The notes under the pieces are model-generated. The model saw only the letters and a program-made list of their open reading frames with translations. It did not search any database and was not told the DNA's origin. Of a DNA stretch of 64,000 nucleotides, positions 22,855 through 31,231 are shown piece after piece. The DNA is from an uncultured Senegalimassilia sp. (GTDB taxonomy: Bacteria > Actinomycetota > Coriobacteriia > Coriobacteriales > Eggerthellaceae). The stretch covers positions 1 through 64,000 of the forward strand of contig NZ_CAKTVU010000008.1 in assembly GCF_934630535.1 (NCBI RefSeq), in the 5' to 3' direction. Position 1 is the first letter of the stretch. Every line of letters begins with the position of its first letter. The translations under genes were made by a program, and so were the position numbers.

Positions 22855-24189
22855 ATGGCACGTCTTTTCGGTACTGATGGGGTTCGCGGCGTTGCGAACA
22901 AGGAGCTTACGTGCCAGATGGCCTTCCAGCTGGGTCAGGCGGCGGTGGCCTTCAAGGGCCGCACCATCCTGATCGGCAAGGATACGCGCCTGTCAGGCGA
23001 TATGCTGGAGTCGGCGGTTGCCGCCGGCATCATGTCCATGGGCGGAACGGCGCTGCTGGCGGGCATCATCCCCACGCCGGCTATCGCCCTGCTCACGCGC
23101 GAGCTGCATTGCGACGGCGGCATCGTCATCTCTGCTTCGCACAACCCGCCGGAGTACAACGGCATCAAGATCTTCGACGGTCAGGGCTTCAAGCTGCCCG
23201 ATTCTGTCGAGGACGAGATCGAGGCCTTCATGGCCCGCGGCGGCGCGGCAGCCGACGAGCTGCCCAACGGCGACGAAGTGGGCGTTGCAGTGCCCGTCGA
23301 GGACGCTTGCGAGCTGTACATCCAGCATGCGGTGCAGAGCGTTGAGAAGCAAGGCGTCGACTTCAAGGGCCTGAAGGTGGCGCTTGATACGGGCCACGGC
23401 GCATCCTGCATGACCAGCGCCGAGGCGCTGCGTCGCTTGGGCGCCGACGTCACCGTCATCAACGACGATTACTGCGGCACGGACATCAACGTCCAGTGCG
23501 GCTCCACGCACCTGGAGCCCTTGCGCGCGCTGGTCGCCGAGTGCGGCGCCGATGTGGGCATCGCGCATGACGGCGACGCCGATCGCGTCATGCTCATGGA
23601 CTCCGAGGGCAACGAGATCGACGGCGACATGGTGGAAGCCGTGTGCGCCATCGATCTGAAGCAGCGCGGCCTGCTGGCTGGCGACACCGCCGTGTCCACC
23701 GTCATGGCGAACCTGGGCCTGACGCATGCGCTGCGCGATGCGGGCATCAACCTCATCCAAACGAAGGTTGGCGACCGCTACGTGCTCGAGGCCATGCGCG
23801 AGGGCGGTTACGTCATCGGCGGCGAGCAGTCCGGTCACACCATCTTCCTGGAGCACAACTCCACGGGCGATGGTCTGGTCACGGCGCTGCAGTTCCTGGC
23901 CGCTTGCAAGCGCGCCGGCAAGTCCGCCGGCGAAGCGGCGAAAGCCATGACCCGCTTCCCGCAAACGCTCATCAACGTGCGCGTGAAGGACAAGCACGCG
24001 GCTGATGGCAACCAGGCCATCGCCGATGCCGTGGCAGCTGCCGAAGCGGCGCTTGGCGAGGACGGTCGCGTCCTGCTGCGCCCGAGCGGCACCGAGCCTG
24101 TCGTACGCGTGATGGTTGAGGCCATGGACGAGCATGCTGCCGAGCAGCATGCCAAGGCCATCGCCGAAGTGGTCGAGCGCGAGATCTAG
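22855..24189 (+). CDS. glmM: Phosphoglucosamine mutase
   Basis: A 444-residue GlmM that converts glucosamine-6-phosphate to glucosamine-1-phosphate for peptidoglycan precursor synthesis. It begins MARLFGTDGVRGVAN, as all GlmM do. The catalytic phosphoserine is Ser95 in ISASHNPPEYNG, the metal loop is DGDADR (about 239-244), the sugar-binding loop is GGEQSGH, and the phosphate-binding RPSGTEPVVRVMVEA is near the C terminus. Length is typical. It follows hisE by one base with an AAAAGGGG site in the hisE end. Confidence 0.97.
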   Translation: MARLFGTDGVRGVANKELTCQMAFQLGQAAVAFKGRTILIGKDTRLSGDMLESAVAAGIMSMGGTALLAGIIPTPAIALLTRELHCDGGIVISASHNPPEYNGIKIFDGQGFKLPDSVEDEIEAFMARGGAAADELPNGDEVGVAVPVEDACELYIQHAVQSVEKQGVDFKGLKVALDTGHGASCMTSAEALRRLGADVTVINDDYCGTDINVQCGSTHLEPLRALVAECGADVGIAHDGDADRVMLMDSEGNEIDGDMVEAVCAIDLKQRGLLAGDTAVSTVMANLGLTHALRDAGINLIQTKVGDRYVLEAMREGGYVIGGEQSGHTIFLEHNSTGDGLVTALQFLAACKRAGKSAGEAAKAMTRFPQTLINVRVKDKHAADGNQAIADAVAAAEAALGEDGRVLLRPSGTEPVVRVMVEAMDEHAAEQHAKAIAEVVEREI

Positions 24190-24205
24190 CTGACTGTAAG
24201 GAGCA

Positions 24206-24241
24206 AGGGGCTGCAGCGGAAGCGATTCCGATGCAGCCCCT
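24206..24241 (+). terminator. glmM terminator-like hairpin
   Basis: AGGGGCTGCA pairs with TGCAGCCCCT (24,206-24,215 with 24,232-24,241). An inner CGGAA/TTCCG pair extends the stem. It is followed by CTCTTATG with only a weak U tract. Confidence 0.65.
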
Positions 24242-24296
24242 CTCTTATGCCCCAAGATTTCTGAGACGGCACAGCTTCCTGCGAAGGAAAGTGTAA

Positions 24297-24340
24297 AAGA
24301 AGCCGGTTGCCGGTGTAAACCGGCAACCGGCTTCTTGGCT
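24297..24340. terminator. Perfect 17-bp hairpin between convergent genes
   Basis: Arms at 24,297-24,313 and 24,320-24,336 pair perfectly around a six-base loop (tgtaaa). On the - strand the stem is followed by TTTTACAC and on the + strand by GGCTTTTGG, so it can end transcription from both glmM and the convergent glucosaminidase gene. Confidence 0.8.
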
Positions 24341-24413
24341 TTTGGAAACCGATAAAGGATACAGTTGCGCGAACGCCGCGATGCGCATTGCGAAGCCGTC
24401 GTTGAAGGCGGTT

Positions 24414-25847
24414 TTACTCGATCGGCGTGATCGGCGCAGTGGTGCTTTCGGACAGGTTTGCGACTTGGGTGGGCTGCCAGTCCTCGATAGCCTGGTCAAC
24501 CGACCACGTTGCGGCGTCTTCGCCACTGGAGGCGGCATCGTTTAACGCGGGTTCGGCTGCCGCGGCCGCTGCAGCCTTCTCGCCTTCGACCTTGCGGCGC
24601 CAGTACAGCCAGAAGCCCAGTGCGCCTGCGCCTGCCGCGGCAAGGGCTGCCGTCAGCCCCGCTACCACGGGGTTCATCTGACGCTTGGGCAGGCCCGCCT
24701 CGGGCACGGCGATATCGAAGTCATCGGAGCCGGTTTTGAACGATGCCTGCGAGGCGGTGGGCTTGAGCACCGAATCGAGCGTTGCAACATCGGCCTTCGC
24801 CTGGTCGCTGGGGACATCGAACTGGGTCAGGTCGTAGGTGTCGATATACGCCTTGAGCGTGCGCGAGTACGTGGTGCTGGTGGCGTAGTGCCCCTGCAGG
24901 TAATCGCATGCGTCCTCGTAGCTTTCCGTGTTCGACTTCTTCACCGGGGCGTACAGGGAATCGCCGGTGAGCAGCCCCACGTAATCCTTCAGCGACTCCG
25001 TCAGGCTGGGGTAGCGGCGGAACTCGGCGACGATGGTTTCCAGGTTGCCCTGGCCGTCGTCCTCCTGCGTTTTCATGCGCACGCTTTTGCCCTCGTAGGC
25101 GCCCTTGATGCCGAACAGGTTGTTATACGGCTCGCACGAAAGCCCCGATGAGCCGGACGCCGACTCCACCACGGCCTGCGCGATCATGACGGATGCGTAC
25201 AGGTCGTTTTCCTGGCACAGCTCGCGGGCCTGCTCGCCGATTTGGTTGATGAACTGCTCGGTGGTCAGGTTGCGCGAGACGTAGACCAGCTCGTCCTCGT
25301 CAAGGGTGGCGCTTTCCTGCACCATGTCATCGGGGGCTTCTTCGACGTCCTCCGCGGCCTGATCGCCGTTGTTGGCTCCTGCGGCGGGTGCGCTGGGCGT
25401 GGCCGGAGTTTCGGCAGGCTGGGCGGGCGCGGCAGGTTCGGGCTTGGTCTCGGGCGTGGAAGCCGTGTTCGAATCGGCGATGGCATCCTGCGTTTGCTTG
25501 ACCAGCTTCGCCAGGTCGGCGTCTATGAGCGCAAGCGCCTCAACGTCGATGGTGAGGAAATCGGCTGCGGCCACGGTTTCGCCGGAAAGGTAATCCTTCA
25601 GCGGCTTCAGGCCCACAAGCTCAGCGGCCTCGGCCTTGTCGATGATGGCCTGGTTCTCCTCGTCGGTTGCGGTCCAATCGCTGGTGATGACAACGCTTTC
25701 GATGGGCGCTGCCTGCGCCGCATAGGCGACGCCTGCCAAGGTGGCGCCCTGCGAATGCGCGAGCCCCGACAAGGCGGGGGCCGTTGCCATGGAAGTTGCC
25801 AGCACCGCGGCAAGCGCGGCGTTCGTGAAAATGGTGCCCTGCTTCAT
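24414..25847 (-). CDS. Secreted membrane-anchored glucosaminidase (GH73)
   Basis: A 477-residue exported cell-wall hydrolase. It has an N-terminal signal peptide (about 1-44, ending in GVAYAAQA), a Pro/Ala/Glu-rich linker (about 135-165), and a GH73 N-acetylglucosaminidase domain (about 190-345). The domain contains SVMIAQAVVESASGSSGLSCEPYNNLFGIKG (catalytic Glu in VVES) and LKDYVGLLTG...YA. A C-terminal membrane helix (VAGLTAALAAAGAGALGFWLYW, about 405-427) and a cytosolic tail follow. It would trim peptidoglycan glycan strands from the membrane surface. The ATG has an AAGGAG site unusually far upstream (about 18 bases), so the true start may be a non-ATG codon. It is a single-gene unit with a hairpin terminator. 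Confidence 0.85.
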   Translation of the reverse strand: MKQGTIFTNAALAAVLATSMATAPALSGLAHSQGATLAGVAYAAQAAPIESVVITSDWTATDEENQAIIDKAEAAELVGLKPLKDYLSGETVAAADFLTIDVEALALIDADLAKLVKQTQDAIADSNTASTPETKPEPAAPAQPAETPATPSAPAAGANNGDQAAEDVEEAPDDMVQESATLDEDELVYVSRNLTTEQFINQIGEQARELCQENDLYASVMIAQAVVESASGSSGLSCEPYNNLFGIKGAYEGKSVRMKTQEDDGQGNLETIVAEFRRYPSLTESLKDYVGLLTGDSLYAPVKKSNTESYEDACDYLQGHYATSTTYSRTLKAYIDTYDLTQFDVPSDQAKADVATLDSVLKPTASQASFKTGSDDFDIAVPEAGLPKRQMNPVVAGLTAALAAAGAGALGFWLYWRRKVEGEKAAAAAAAEPALNDAASSGEDAATWSVDQAIEDWQPTQVANLSESTTAPITPIE

Positions 25848-26074
25848 TACGCTATCGTACCGTTTCTCCTTGTTCGACCTAGTAAGCCTAGTATAACTTA
25901 TAGTCCCTCCATTTGCCGTTCACCACGATAATCATCACGTGCGCTTCTTTCAATGCTGGTGTGGAAATCGTTGGCCAATCGCTGCAATTCCTTCATGTTT
26001 TTCGCCGTTGAACAGGGCAAAACCAGCGAAAAAGTTGACTGTTCGTGGAGGGGCGGGCTAGGGAAGGGACGGCA

Positions 26075-26159
26075 GGTGAACAGGGGACGGAGGTGTGTTC
26101 ACGTTACGCTGTCGAAGACGCGGGGGATTTGCCGTGAACACATCCGTCCCCTGTTCACC
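26075..26159. repeat. 85-bp dispersed palindromic repeat, copy 1
   Basis: The left arm begins GGTGAACAGGGGACGGAG, and the right arm is its near-exact inverse ending CCGTCCCCTGTTCACC; each arm is about 28 bases. A second copy with the same arms lies at 57,724-57,806. It lies in the 464-base gap between the divergent glucosaminidase and PilZ genes, which otherwise holds only promoters. Confidence 0.85.
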
Positions 26160-26250
26160 CGCACGCGCCTGCTGGGGATGGTGGCAGGGCCCGGTCAAGG
26201 AATCGGCGCGTTCCCTTGTGCGGCTTCCTCCATTGCCATTGCATTTTCGT

Positions 26251-26256
26251 TATAAT
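26251..26256 (+). promoter_or_regulatory. Candidate -10 upstream of the PilZ/fibre locus
   Basis: A perfect TATAAT in TTTTCGTTATAATCGTC, 55 bases before the PilZ start. No good -35 exists at 16-18 bases (TTGCCA is only 12 bases away), so it may depend on an activator. It is the first promoter-like site of the 26-kb + strand fibre locus. Confidence 0.45.
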
Positions 26257-26311
26257 CGTCTGAATCCGCGCAGGGAAACGCGGCTGCCGCTGAACAGGAA
26301 AGGGAGGTTTA

Positions 26312-26977
26312 ATGGCCGAGCTGCAGATCAAGCCAGGAACGAAGCTGAAAGTGGCTTTCGACACGGCCGTGGGCCAGCAAACCGATTTCAACATGATGGC
26401 CACCTTCAAAGGCGCCATCGACGAAGCCTATTTCCTTATCAGCGCGCCCATGCTCGCCGGCAAGCCGCTGATCTTGGACGAGAACCAAAAACTCCTGTTC
26501 CAGTACACAGAGGGCGGCAACACCTTCATGCTGGCCGGCTACCCCGAGTCCGTTGAGAAGGCGGGTATCCGCACGTTGTGGAAGATGCGCCAGGTGGCCG
26601 AGCATCGTACGTTCTTCAAGCGCCGCGACGAGCGCTTCAAGGTGTCCATGCGCCTGCGTTACCTGCGCGACGAGGCCCCCGAGGACCAGCAGGAAGAGGC
26701 CATGACCATCGACGTTTCCGCCGGCGGCCTGGCAATGTATCTGAACGACTACCCCGACGTGGGAGAGGCCCTGCAGGTGAAGCTGCCTGCGGTGCGCGTG
26801 GGCGACCAGCGCTATGAGCTGCCCGTGCAGCTTGGCATCGTGTGCTGGCTGCGTCAGGCGCCGAAGGGCAGCCTGTTCCGCAACGCCTGCGGCATTCAGT
26901 TCCGCTACGCCGACGAATTGGAGCGCGAGGCCATGAAGGAATACATGGAGCACGTGCGCGCCAAGTACAAGATCTAA
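26312..26977 (+). CDS. PilZ-domain c-di-GMP receptor protein
   Basis: A 221-residue cytosolic protein. Its N-terminal half (1-95) looks like the YcgR-N/PilZN barrel that precedes many PilZ domains. The C-terminal PilZ domain carries both c-di-GMP-binding motifs: RRDER (Arg104, Arg108) and DVSAGGL (Asp134, Ser136, Gly139). It should therefore bind c-di-GMP. The ATG has a strong GGAAAGGGAGG site. The next gene, a membrane-anchored relative of the fibre proteins, starts five bases after its stop, so the two are co-transcribed. This ties the surface-fibre locus to c-di-GMP signalling. Function of the output (export, assembly or motility) is inferred from neighbours only. Confidence 0.88.
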   Translation: MAELQIKPGTKLKVAFDTAVGQQTDFNMMATFKGAIDEAYFLISAPMLAGKPLILDENQKLLFQYTEGGNTFMLAGYPESVEKAGIRTLWKMRQVAEHRTFFKRRDERFKVSMRLRYLRDEAPEDQQEEAMTIDVSAGGLAMYLNDYPDVGEALQVKLPAVRVGDQRYELPVQLGIVCWLRQAPKGSLFRNACGIQFRYADELEREAMKEYMEHVRAKYKI

Positions 26978-26982
26978 GGACC

Positions 26983-27975
26983 ATGGCATTGTTTGGCAAG
27001 AAGAAAGAAGAAGACGCGGGCGAGCAGCCTCGGCGCGAAAAGGCGCGTGGCAAAAGCAAGCGCGTTGTCCGCGTAAAAGAGCTGGAACAGGCCTTGGCCG
27101 AGGACAAGGACATCGATGTCGACGCCATCGTTTCCATGTACATGCCCAAGCGCCGCATGGCCCGCATCGGCGAGGCGCTGCTTCGTTTGGGCACGTTGCA
27201 GAAGGTGCTCATCTGCTTGGCCCTGTTCATGGCGGTGCTGTTCGGCATCTCGTTCATGCAGGAGAACATGGGCAACTTCACCATCAACCTGAACCGCTTG
27301 GAGCTGTTCAGGCGCGGCATTGCCATTGCCGACAACAGCCAGTTCGAGGGCGCCACCGCGCGCCTGACCGCCGAGGCGGTTGCCTACGGCACCAACATCG
27401 CCACGGAAGACCTGCCCGACAACCTGGACGAAATCGATGGCAGCCACAACGGCAGAAGCTACGTTGCCTATACCTTTTATATCCGCAACGCCGGTAAGGA
27501 GGATCTGGGATACAGCGGCCAGCTGAAGGTCGCCTCCGCGTCGAAGGGCGTGGAAAAGGCCGCCCGTGTGCGCGTGTATTGCAATGGCGAAGCGGTCACC
27601 TATGCCGCGCCCGCTTCCGATGGAAGCAATGAGCCCGGGTGCGAGAACTTCGAATCGGACGATCTGGCGTGCCGTCTTTCCAACGACACCTTCAAGGTGG
27701 GCTACGTGGACAAGTACACGGTGGTTATCTGGCTTGACGGCGACGACCCCGAGTGCGTTGACGACATCGTGGGCGGCGCGGTCGAGTTCGCTATGGACTT
27801 TGCCGCCGATGGCGCCGAGGATACGAACCTGTTCACGAAGTTCGTGCAGGATATCGGCGACACGCTCACGGGCACCGACCCCATCGGCGCGGCCGGCACC
27901 GATGCCCCCGACTACTACCAGAACAACACCATCACATGGGATAACCGTCGCAACCAGGAGAACCCGCCCGCATAA
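26983..27975 (+). CDS. Membrane-anchored fibre-family protein with cytosolic N terminus
   Basis: A 330-residue protein with a charged, Lys/Arg-rich cytosolic part (1-70), one membrane helix (about 72-91, LQKVLICLALFMAVLFGI) and an extracellular beta-rich domain. The outer domain holds YTVVIWLDGDDPECVDDIVGG (about 245-265), a variant of the W-x-EG-x-D motif found in most small proteins of this locus. A Gly/Asp/Asn-rich tail follows. It lacks the SipW-type A-W-F signature, so it probably stays in the membrane rather than being cleaved. Coupled to the PilZ gene, it could be the membrane base that connects c-di-GMP sensing to the fibre; this is inference. The start is chosen at the ATG five bases after the PilZ stop; the frame upstream is shadow. 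Confidence 0.75.
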   Translation: MALFGKKKEEDAGEQPRREKARGKSKRVVRVKELEQALAEDKDIDVDAIVSMYMPKRRMARIGEALLRLGTLQKVLICLALFMAVLFGISFMQENMGNFTINLNRLELFRRGIAIADNSQFEGATARLTAEAVAYGTNIATEDLPDNLDEIDGSHNGRSYVAYTFYIRNAGKEDLGYSGQLKVASASKGVEKAARVRVYCNGEAVTYAAPASDGSNEPGCENFESDDLACRLSNDTFKVGYVDKYTVVIWLDGDDPECVDDIVGGAVEFAMDFAADGAEDTNLFTKFVQDIGDTLTGTDPIGAAGTDAPDYYQNNTITWDNRRNQENPPA

Positions 27976-28272
27976 ACGCAACGGCGGCGTTTACCTGCGG
28001 AATGTTGCGAGTTAGCGGCAACTGGCGCCGTTGACGTGGTGGCCGGCTTGCGGGCTTTGGGTTTTGCTGCCGTGCGGTTTTTGGCTGTGGTCACGGGTTT
28101 TGGTGGCTGAGGCTGTTGATTTGCTGCAAATGACGGGCGTGGGTGTTAATCCCGCTCGCTGGAAGGGGACGTACATTATTTGCGGAGATACGATTGAATT
28201 GGTTGGTTCACCTGCGATAAGACTGCGTCAGAGCGGGAACAATCGTGGTATAGTGCAGTCAGTAGGTTTGTC

Positions 28273-28309
28273 TATGGAATCCTGCTGCCCGCTGGCAGTC
28301 GATTCCATA
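28273..28309 (+). promoter_or_regulatory. Leader hairpin before the main fibre subunit gene
   Basis: TATGGAATC and GATTCCATA form a perfect 9-bp inverted repeat around a 19-base loop that itself can pair (CTGC/GCAG). It lies 33 bases before the start codon, upstream of the ribosome site (AAAGGAT). A possible -10 (TATAGT, 28,249-28,254) is 19 bases before it, with no clear -35. It could stabilise the mRNA or act as a binding site. The rest of the 366-base gap (27,976-28,272) holds no gene or terminator that I can identify. Confidence 0.55.
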
Positions 28310-28341
28310 AGAGAAGGAAAGGGATCGGGAAAGGATCCGTT

Positions 28342-29238
28342 ATGGAAACGAAGGCACTGAAAAAGCAGCTCGGCGCTGCTATTGCCATGGTGCTGGTAGC
28401 CGCCATAGCGCTGGGCGCTGCCACGTTCGCATGGTTCGTGAACAATAATGCCGTTACGGCAACGGAAGTTGACGTAAGCACGTCTTCCTCCGTGCCGAAC
28501 CTGTACATTAACAGCACAGGCAAGACGAGTGGTGACATGGGTAAGCCGACAACTAACCCGACCAACCTTCTTCCTGTGTCTACCAACGATGGCGCCAATT
28601 TCTACGACACCAAGCATTGGACAAGTGCTGATGGGGATGGCAGCCATGCGTTTGCTGATCAGTATAAGCTTGCAACTGGCACTGACGGCAAAACCGTCTA
28701 TGCCGATTACACCTTCACGCTTGGCGTAACCAACGGTTCGATGAAGGTGTATTTTGACAGCACTAATTACAAGACGGATAAAGCGGTTACTACCTTGAAG
28801 GCAAGCGATAAGATGGGCACCGCAGGTCGTTTCGCAATTAAATTTGACGATGGTGCTTGGATGCTCTTCAAAGTTGATGGTACGCCCGTTACGTCTGGCG
28901 GGATAGCTACCGGTTATTACACTGATAAGGTTGCCGACTCCGATAAAGCTTCTGGCGACTACTGGGTAACCGGCGAAGGCGATAAAACTAAGGCTTCTAC
29001 TGCTTCCTATTTGACTTTCGAAGACTACGCAGGAAGCATTGATGGTAACGGCCAGGCTGTTCCCGGCACGACTCCCCTTACCATTATCGATAGCACCGTG
29101 GGCGACGGCACAGTAGCTGTCACCGTTCGCGTGTGGTATGAGGGTTGCGACAAGGATTGCGTCTCCGAGAATGCGGCAGCAGGTATTCCGAATGCAATCA
29201 AGGGCAACCTCGGCTTTGTGGGCGTTCAGGTCAAGTAG
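28342..29238 (+). CDS. SipW-type secreted fibre subunit (TasA/camelysin-like)
   Basis: A 298-residue protein with a SipW-type signal: Lys-rich start (METKALKKQL), hydrophobic segment (about 11-29) and the signature TFAWFVNNNAVTA (28-40). The mature part is Ser/Thr/Asp/Gly-rich and ends in the family motif VRVWYEGCDKDC (two Cys four residues apart) and a final beta strand. The layout matches camelysin/TasA-type matrix fibre proteins, which are cleaved by SipW peptidases; two such peptidases are encoded 18-23 kb downstream. It has its own leader hairpin upstream and a terminator just downstream, so it can be made in larger amounts than its neighbours. Lower GC than flanking genes. I take it to be the major subunit; function is inferred. 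Confidence 0.78.
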   Translation: METKALKKQLGAAIAMVLVAAIALGAATFAWFVNNNAVTATEVDVSTSSSVPNLYINSTGKTSGDMGKPTTNPTNLLPVSTNDGANFYDTKHWTSADGDGSHAFADQYKLATGTDGKTVYADYTFTLGVTNGSMKVYFDSTNYKTDKAVTTLKASDKMGTAGRFAIKFDDGAWMLFKVDGTPVTSGGIATGYYTDKVADSDKASGDYWVTGEGDKTKASTASYLTFEDYAGSIDGNGQAVPGTTPLTIIDSTVGDGTVAVTVRVWYEGCDKDCVSENAAAGIPNAIKGNLGFVGVQVK

Positions 29239-29272
29239 CCAACAACCGCGGTTTGATATTCGTTAACTGCTA

Positions 29273-29308
29273 AATACCCTCGGGCTTTGTGCTCGGGGGT
29301 ATTTTGTG
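29273..29308 (+). terminator. Terminator inside the fibre locus
   Basis: AATACCC...GCTC-GGGGGTATT (AATACCC at 29,273-29,279 with GGGTATT at 29,297-29,303, inner CGGGC/GCTCG), followed by TTGTGTTG. It lies 35 bases after the putative major subunit gene. Confidence 0.8.
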
Positions 29309-29582
29309 TTGTCAGGGGGTTCACCGCCTTAGCGCGCTGGGGTGGCTCTGGCGTCTCATTTGCAACTTGGGGGGATTGTCAAGTTTGGGGTTGTTTTGGT
29401 TTGTTGCACTTTGGGATACGCCTTGTCTTACATGCTAAAATCCTAGGTTGAATGACTGTCGGAACTGGGCAATGTCTCTTGGCAGCTGAGCGGCGTATCC
29501 GCTTCGCTTTAAGGCTGAGAGGGCCCTGACACCGTTTAAGCAGGCAAGGAGGGAACTCGGCCCTTCGGGGCGCCAGAGCAGC
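29309..29582 (+). other. Long leader before the second fibre-family gene
   Basis: This gap contains an extended -10 (ATGCTAAAAT, TAAAAT at 29,436-29,441) and, after it, about 140 bases that look structured (GCGG-cgtat-CCGC; GGCCC-ttcg-GGGCGCC). A strong AAGGAGGG at 29,547 lies about 30 bases before the ATG, with the TTCG-loop hairpin in between. GGATACGCC (29,414-29,422) and GGCGTATCC (29,492-29,500) are a perfect 9-bp inverted pair. I could not match it to a riboswitch class that I know. Confidence 0.45.
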
Positions 29583-30536
29583 ATGAAGGCAACTGGCCAA
29601 CATACCAACCACGAAAAGCTTCACGCAAGCCAAAACGCTGCTGAGGGTTATCGCGCTGTGGCCGACGAGCATGCGCAAACCCTGAAGGATTTCTGGAAGC
29701 GTTTCATGGTCAGCGGCTTGTTCGTGGTGGCCGCTCTTGTCATCATCTTGGCCTGCTTGGCATGGTTCCTGAACAACTCGCAGGTGAAGGCCACCGGCGT
29801 TGAGGTGGCCACGGCCGGTGCGCGCTTCGCTATCTCTTCCGAAGGTGCCCAGAAGGGCGTCTATGATTCGGAAGCGGGTCAGGGTCAGGACGGGCTTGAT
29901 GTGGCCGACTCCATGAACGTAAGCGCTACCAGCAACTTGGTGAACTTGAGCTCCGGCGAGGTCCTTGGCCCGGGCTCGTATGGTCAGCTTACCTTCACGG
30001 TAACGCGGTATGCGGACGACCTTGACGCGGTAACCGTATCTCTTTCCCGCGCGTTCAAGTTCAAGCAGGGCGTTGACGTTTCCCCTACGGTTCAGTCGCT
30101 GGCGTCGGGCCATCTCCTGTTCTTCGAATCGCGCGATGCCAGTGGGTACTACGAGTCGCCCATCCTCGACGACAAGCTTACAATCGAATTCCAGGATGCT
30201 TCGGGCAAAACAACCAACTCCGTCACGAAAACGCTGTACTGGGTGTGGCCTGAGTACATCCGGAACTTCGTGTATACCGGCAACGCCAACTACTACAAAA
30301 ACCTGTTCGCGGCAGATAACCATAGCTACAAAGCCATGCAAGCCTACATCAATAACCATCAGAGCTCTTTCTACTCCATAGCATCCGATGAAACGGTTCC
30401 CAGCCTGAGCAGCACCATGACCTCCGCGGACCTCTCAGCGTGCGCTACGGCTTACAACAAGGCCGACGACAAGATCGGCAACGCGGTGGAGTATTACCAG
30501 GTGCGTCTTACCGCAAGCGAGGTGACGGGCTCATGA
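29583..30536 (+). CDS. SipW-type secreted fibre-family protein 2
   Basis: A 317-residue protein with a 42-residue hydrophilic N terminus, one hydrophobic helix (about 43-63, MVSGLFVVAALVIILACLAWF) and the SipW-like signature LAWFLNNSQVKATG. The mature part has a beta-rich composition with many Ser/Thr/Asp residues. It ends YYQVRLTASEVTGS and lacks the EGCD motif. Its stop overlaps the next start (ATGA), so the two are coupled. The ATG has no ribosome site at normal distance; AAGGAGGG is about 30 bases upstream beyond a hairpin. An ATG at 29,707 would give a shorter cytosolic part. Probably a minor fibre or adaptor subunit. Confidence 0.7.
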   Translation: MKATGQHTNHEKLHASQNAAEGYRAVADEHAQTLKDFWKRFMVSGLFVVAALVIILACLAWFLNNSQVKATGVEVATAGARFAISSEGAQKGVYDSEAGQGQDGLDVADSMNVSATSNLVNLSSGEVLGPGSYGQLTFTVTRYADDLDAVTVSLSRAFKFKQGVDVSPTVQSLASGHLLFFESRDASGYYESPILDDKLTIEFQDASGKTTNSVTKTLYWVWPEYIRNFVYTGNANYYKNLFAADNHSYKAMQAYINNHQSSFYSIASDETVPSLSSTMTSADLSACATAYNKADDKIGNAVEYYQVRLTASEVTGS

Positions 30537-31219
30537 GCGGCAACGAAGCACGGATGACATCAGCCAAAGATTGGATATACGAGCATCGCGGGCCGATTCT
30601 TGCGGCGCTGGCCGTTATCGCCGTTGTTCTGATCATCGCGGCGCTCACGCTTTCGTGGTTCCTGACCAACAACAGCCTTTCGACGGTTGCGAAGGTTGAT
30701 TCTCCCGCCGAGCTGAAGATCACCGTGCCGGGCGAGTCGGCGGCAACCCAGCTGGACCTGACCAGCGACGCGGACTACGACGAAGTCGACGACGATGGCA
30801 ATGTTTACCGCCGTCGCGCCTTCAGCGTGGACAGCGGTGGCAAGGCCTTTGAGCTGCAGGTTGCGAACACCACGAACATCTCCGGGCTGAGCGTGAAGAT
30901 TTATCGCGTCAGGGTGAATGACCCATCTGATCCCGGTGATGTCAAGGGCGACGGCTATTCGTGGAGCAAGGAGGTCCCCGAGGTTACGGGCTTCACGTCA
31001 ATCGACGCCGACGCAGGCAAGTCCCAAACCTTTGACAACTACGAGTATGTCCAAACAAACGCCGCGCCCAACTACCGTTGGAAACGATTCGAGGTAGATG
31101 ACCTTGACCGGAACGGAAACGCAGCCGCTTCCGCGACCAACTTCATCATCGAGTGCTCGTGGCCCAAAGACACCAACTATAAGGAAACCGACGTAGTGTA
31201 CTTGATCGCGAAGTCGTAG
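30533..31219 (+). CDS. SipW-type secreted fibre-family protein 3
   Basis: A 228-residue protein with a short cytosolic part, a hydrophobic helix (about 21-43, ILAALAVIAVVLIIAALTLSWF) and the signature LSWFLTNNSL. The mature part begins with a beta-type segment (AELKITVPGES) and ends in VVYLIAKS, with no EGCD motif. It overlaps the previous gene by four bases and is followed by the next after 12 bases. No other domain is recognised. Likely a minor subunit. Confidence 0.7.
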   Translation: MSGNEARMTSAKDWIYEHRGPILAALAVIAVVLIIAALTLSWFLTNNSLSTVAKVDSPAELKITVPGESAATQLDLTSDADYDEVDDDGNVYRRRAFSVDSGGKAFELQVANTTNISGLSVKIYRVRVNDPSDPGDVKGDGYSWSKEVPEVTGFTSIDADAGKSQTFDNYEYVQTNAAPNYRWKRFEVDDLDRNGNAAASATNFIIECSWPKDTNYKETDVVYLIAKS

Positions 31220-31231
31220 AGAGGAGGGACC

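Noticed and set aside
29443..29560. TPP or c-di-GMP riboswitch before the second fibre-family gene
   Set aside because: A GGCTGAGAGG stretch recalls the TPP riboswitch, but the second conserved half (GAACCTGATCTGG-like) is missing. The c-di-GMP-I core (GGCAAACC...GACGCAAAGCC) is not there either.
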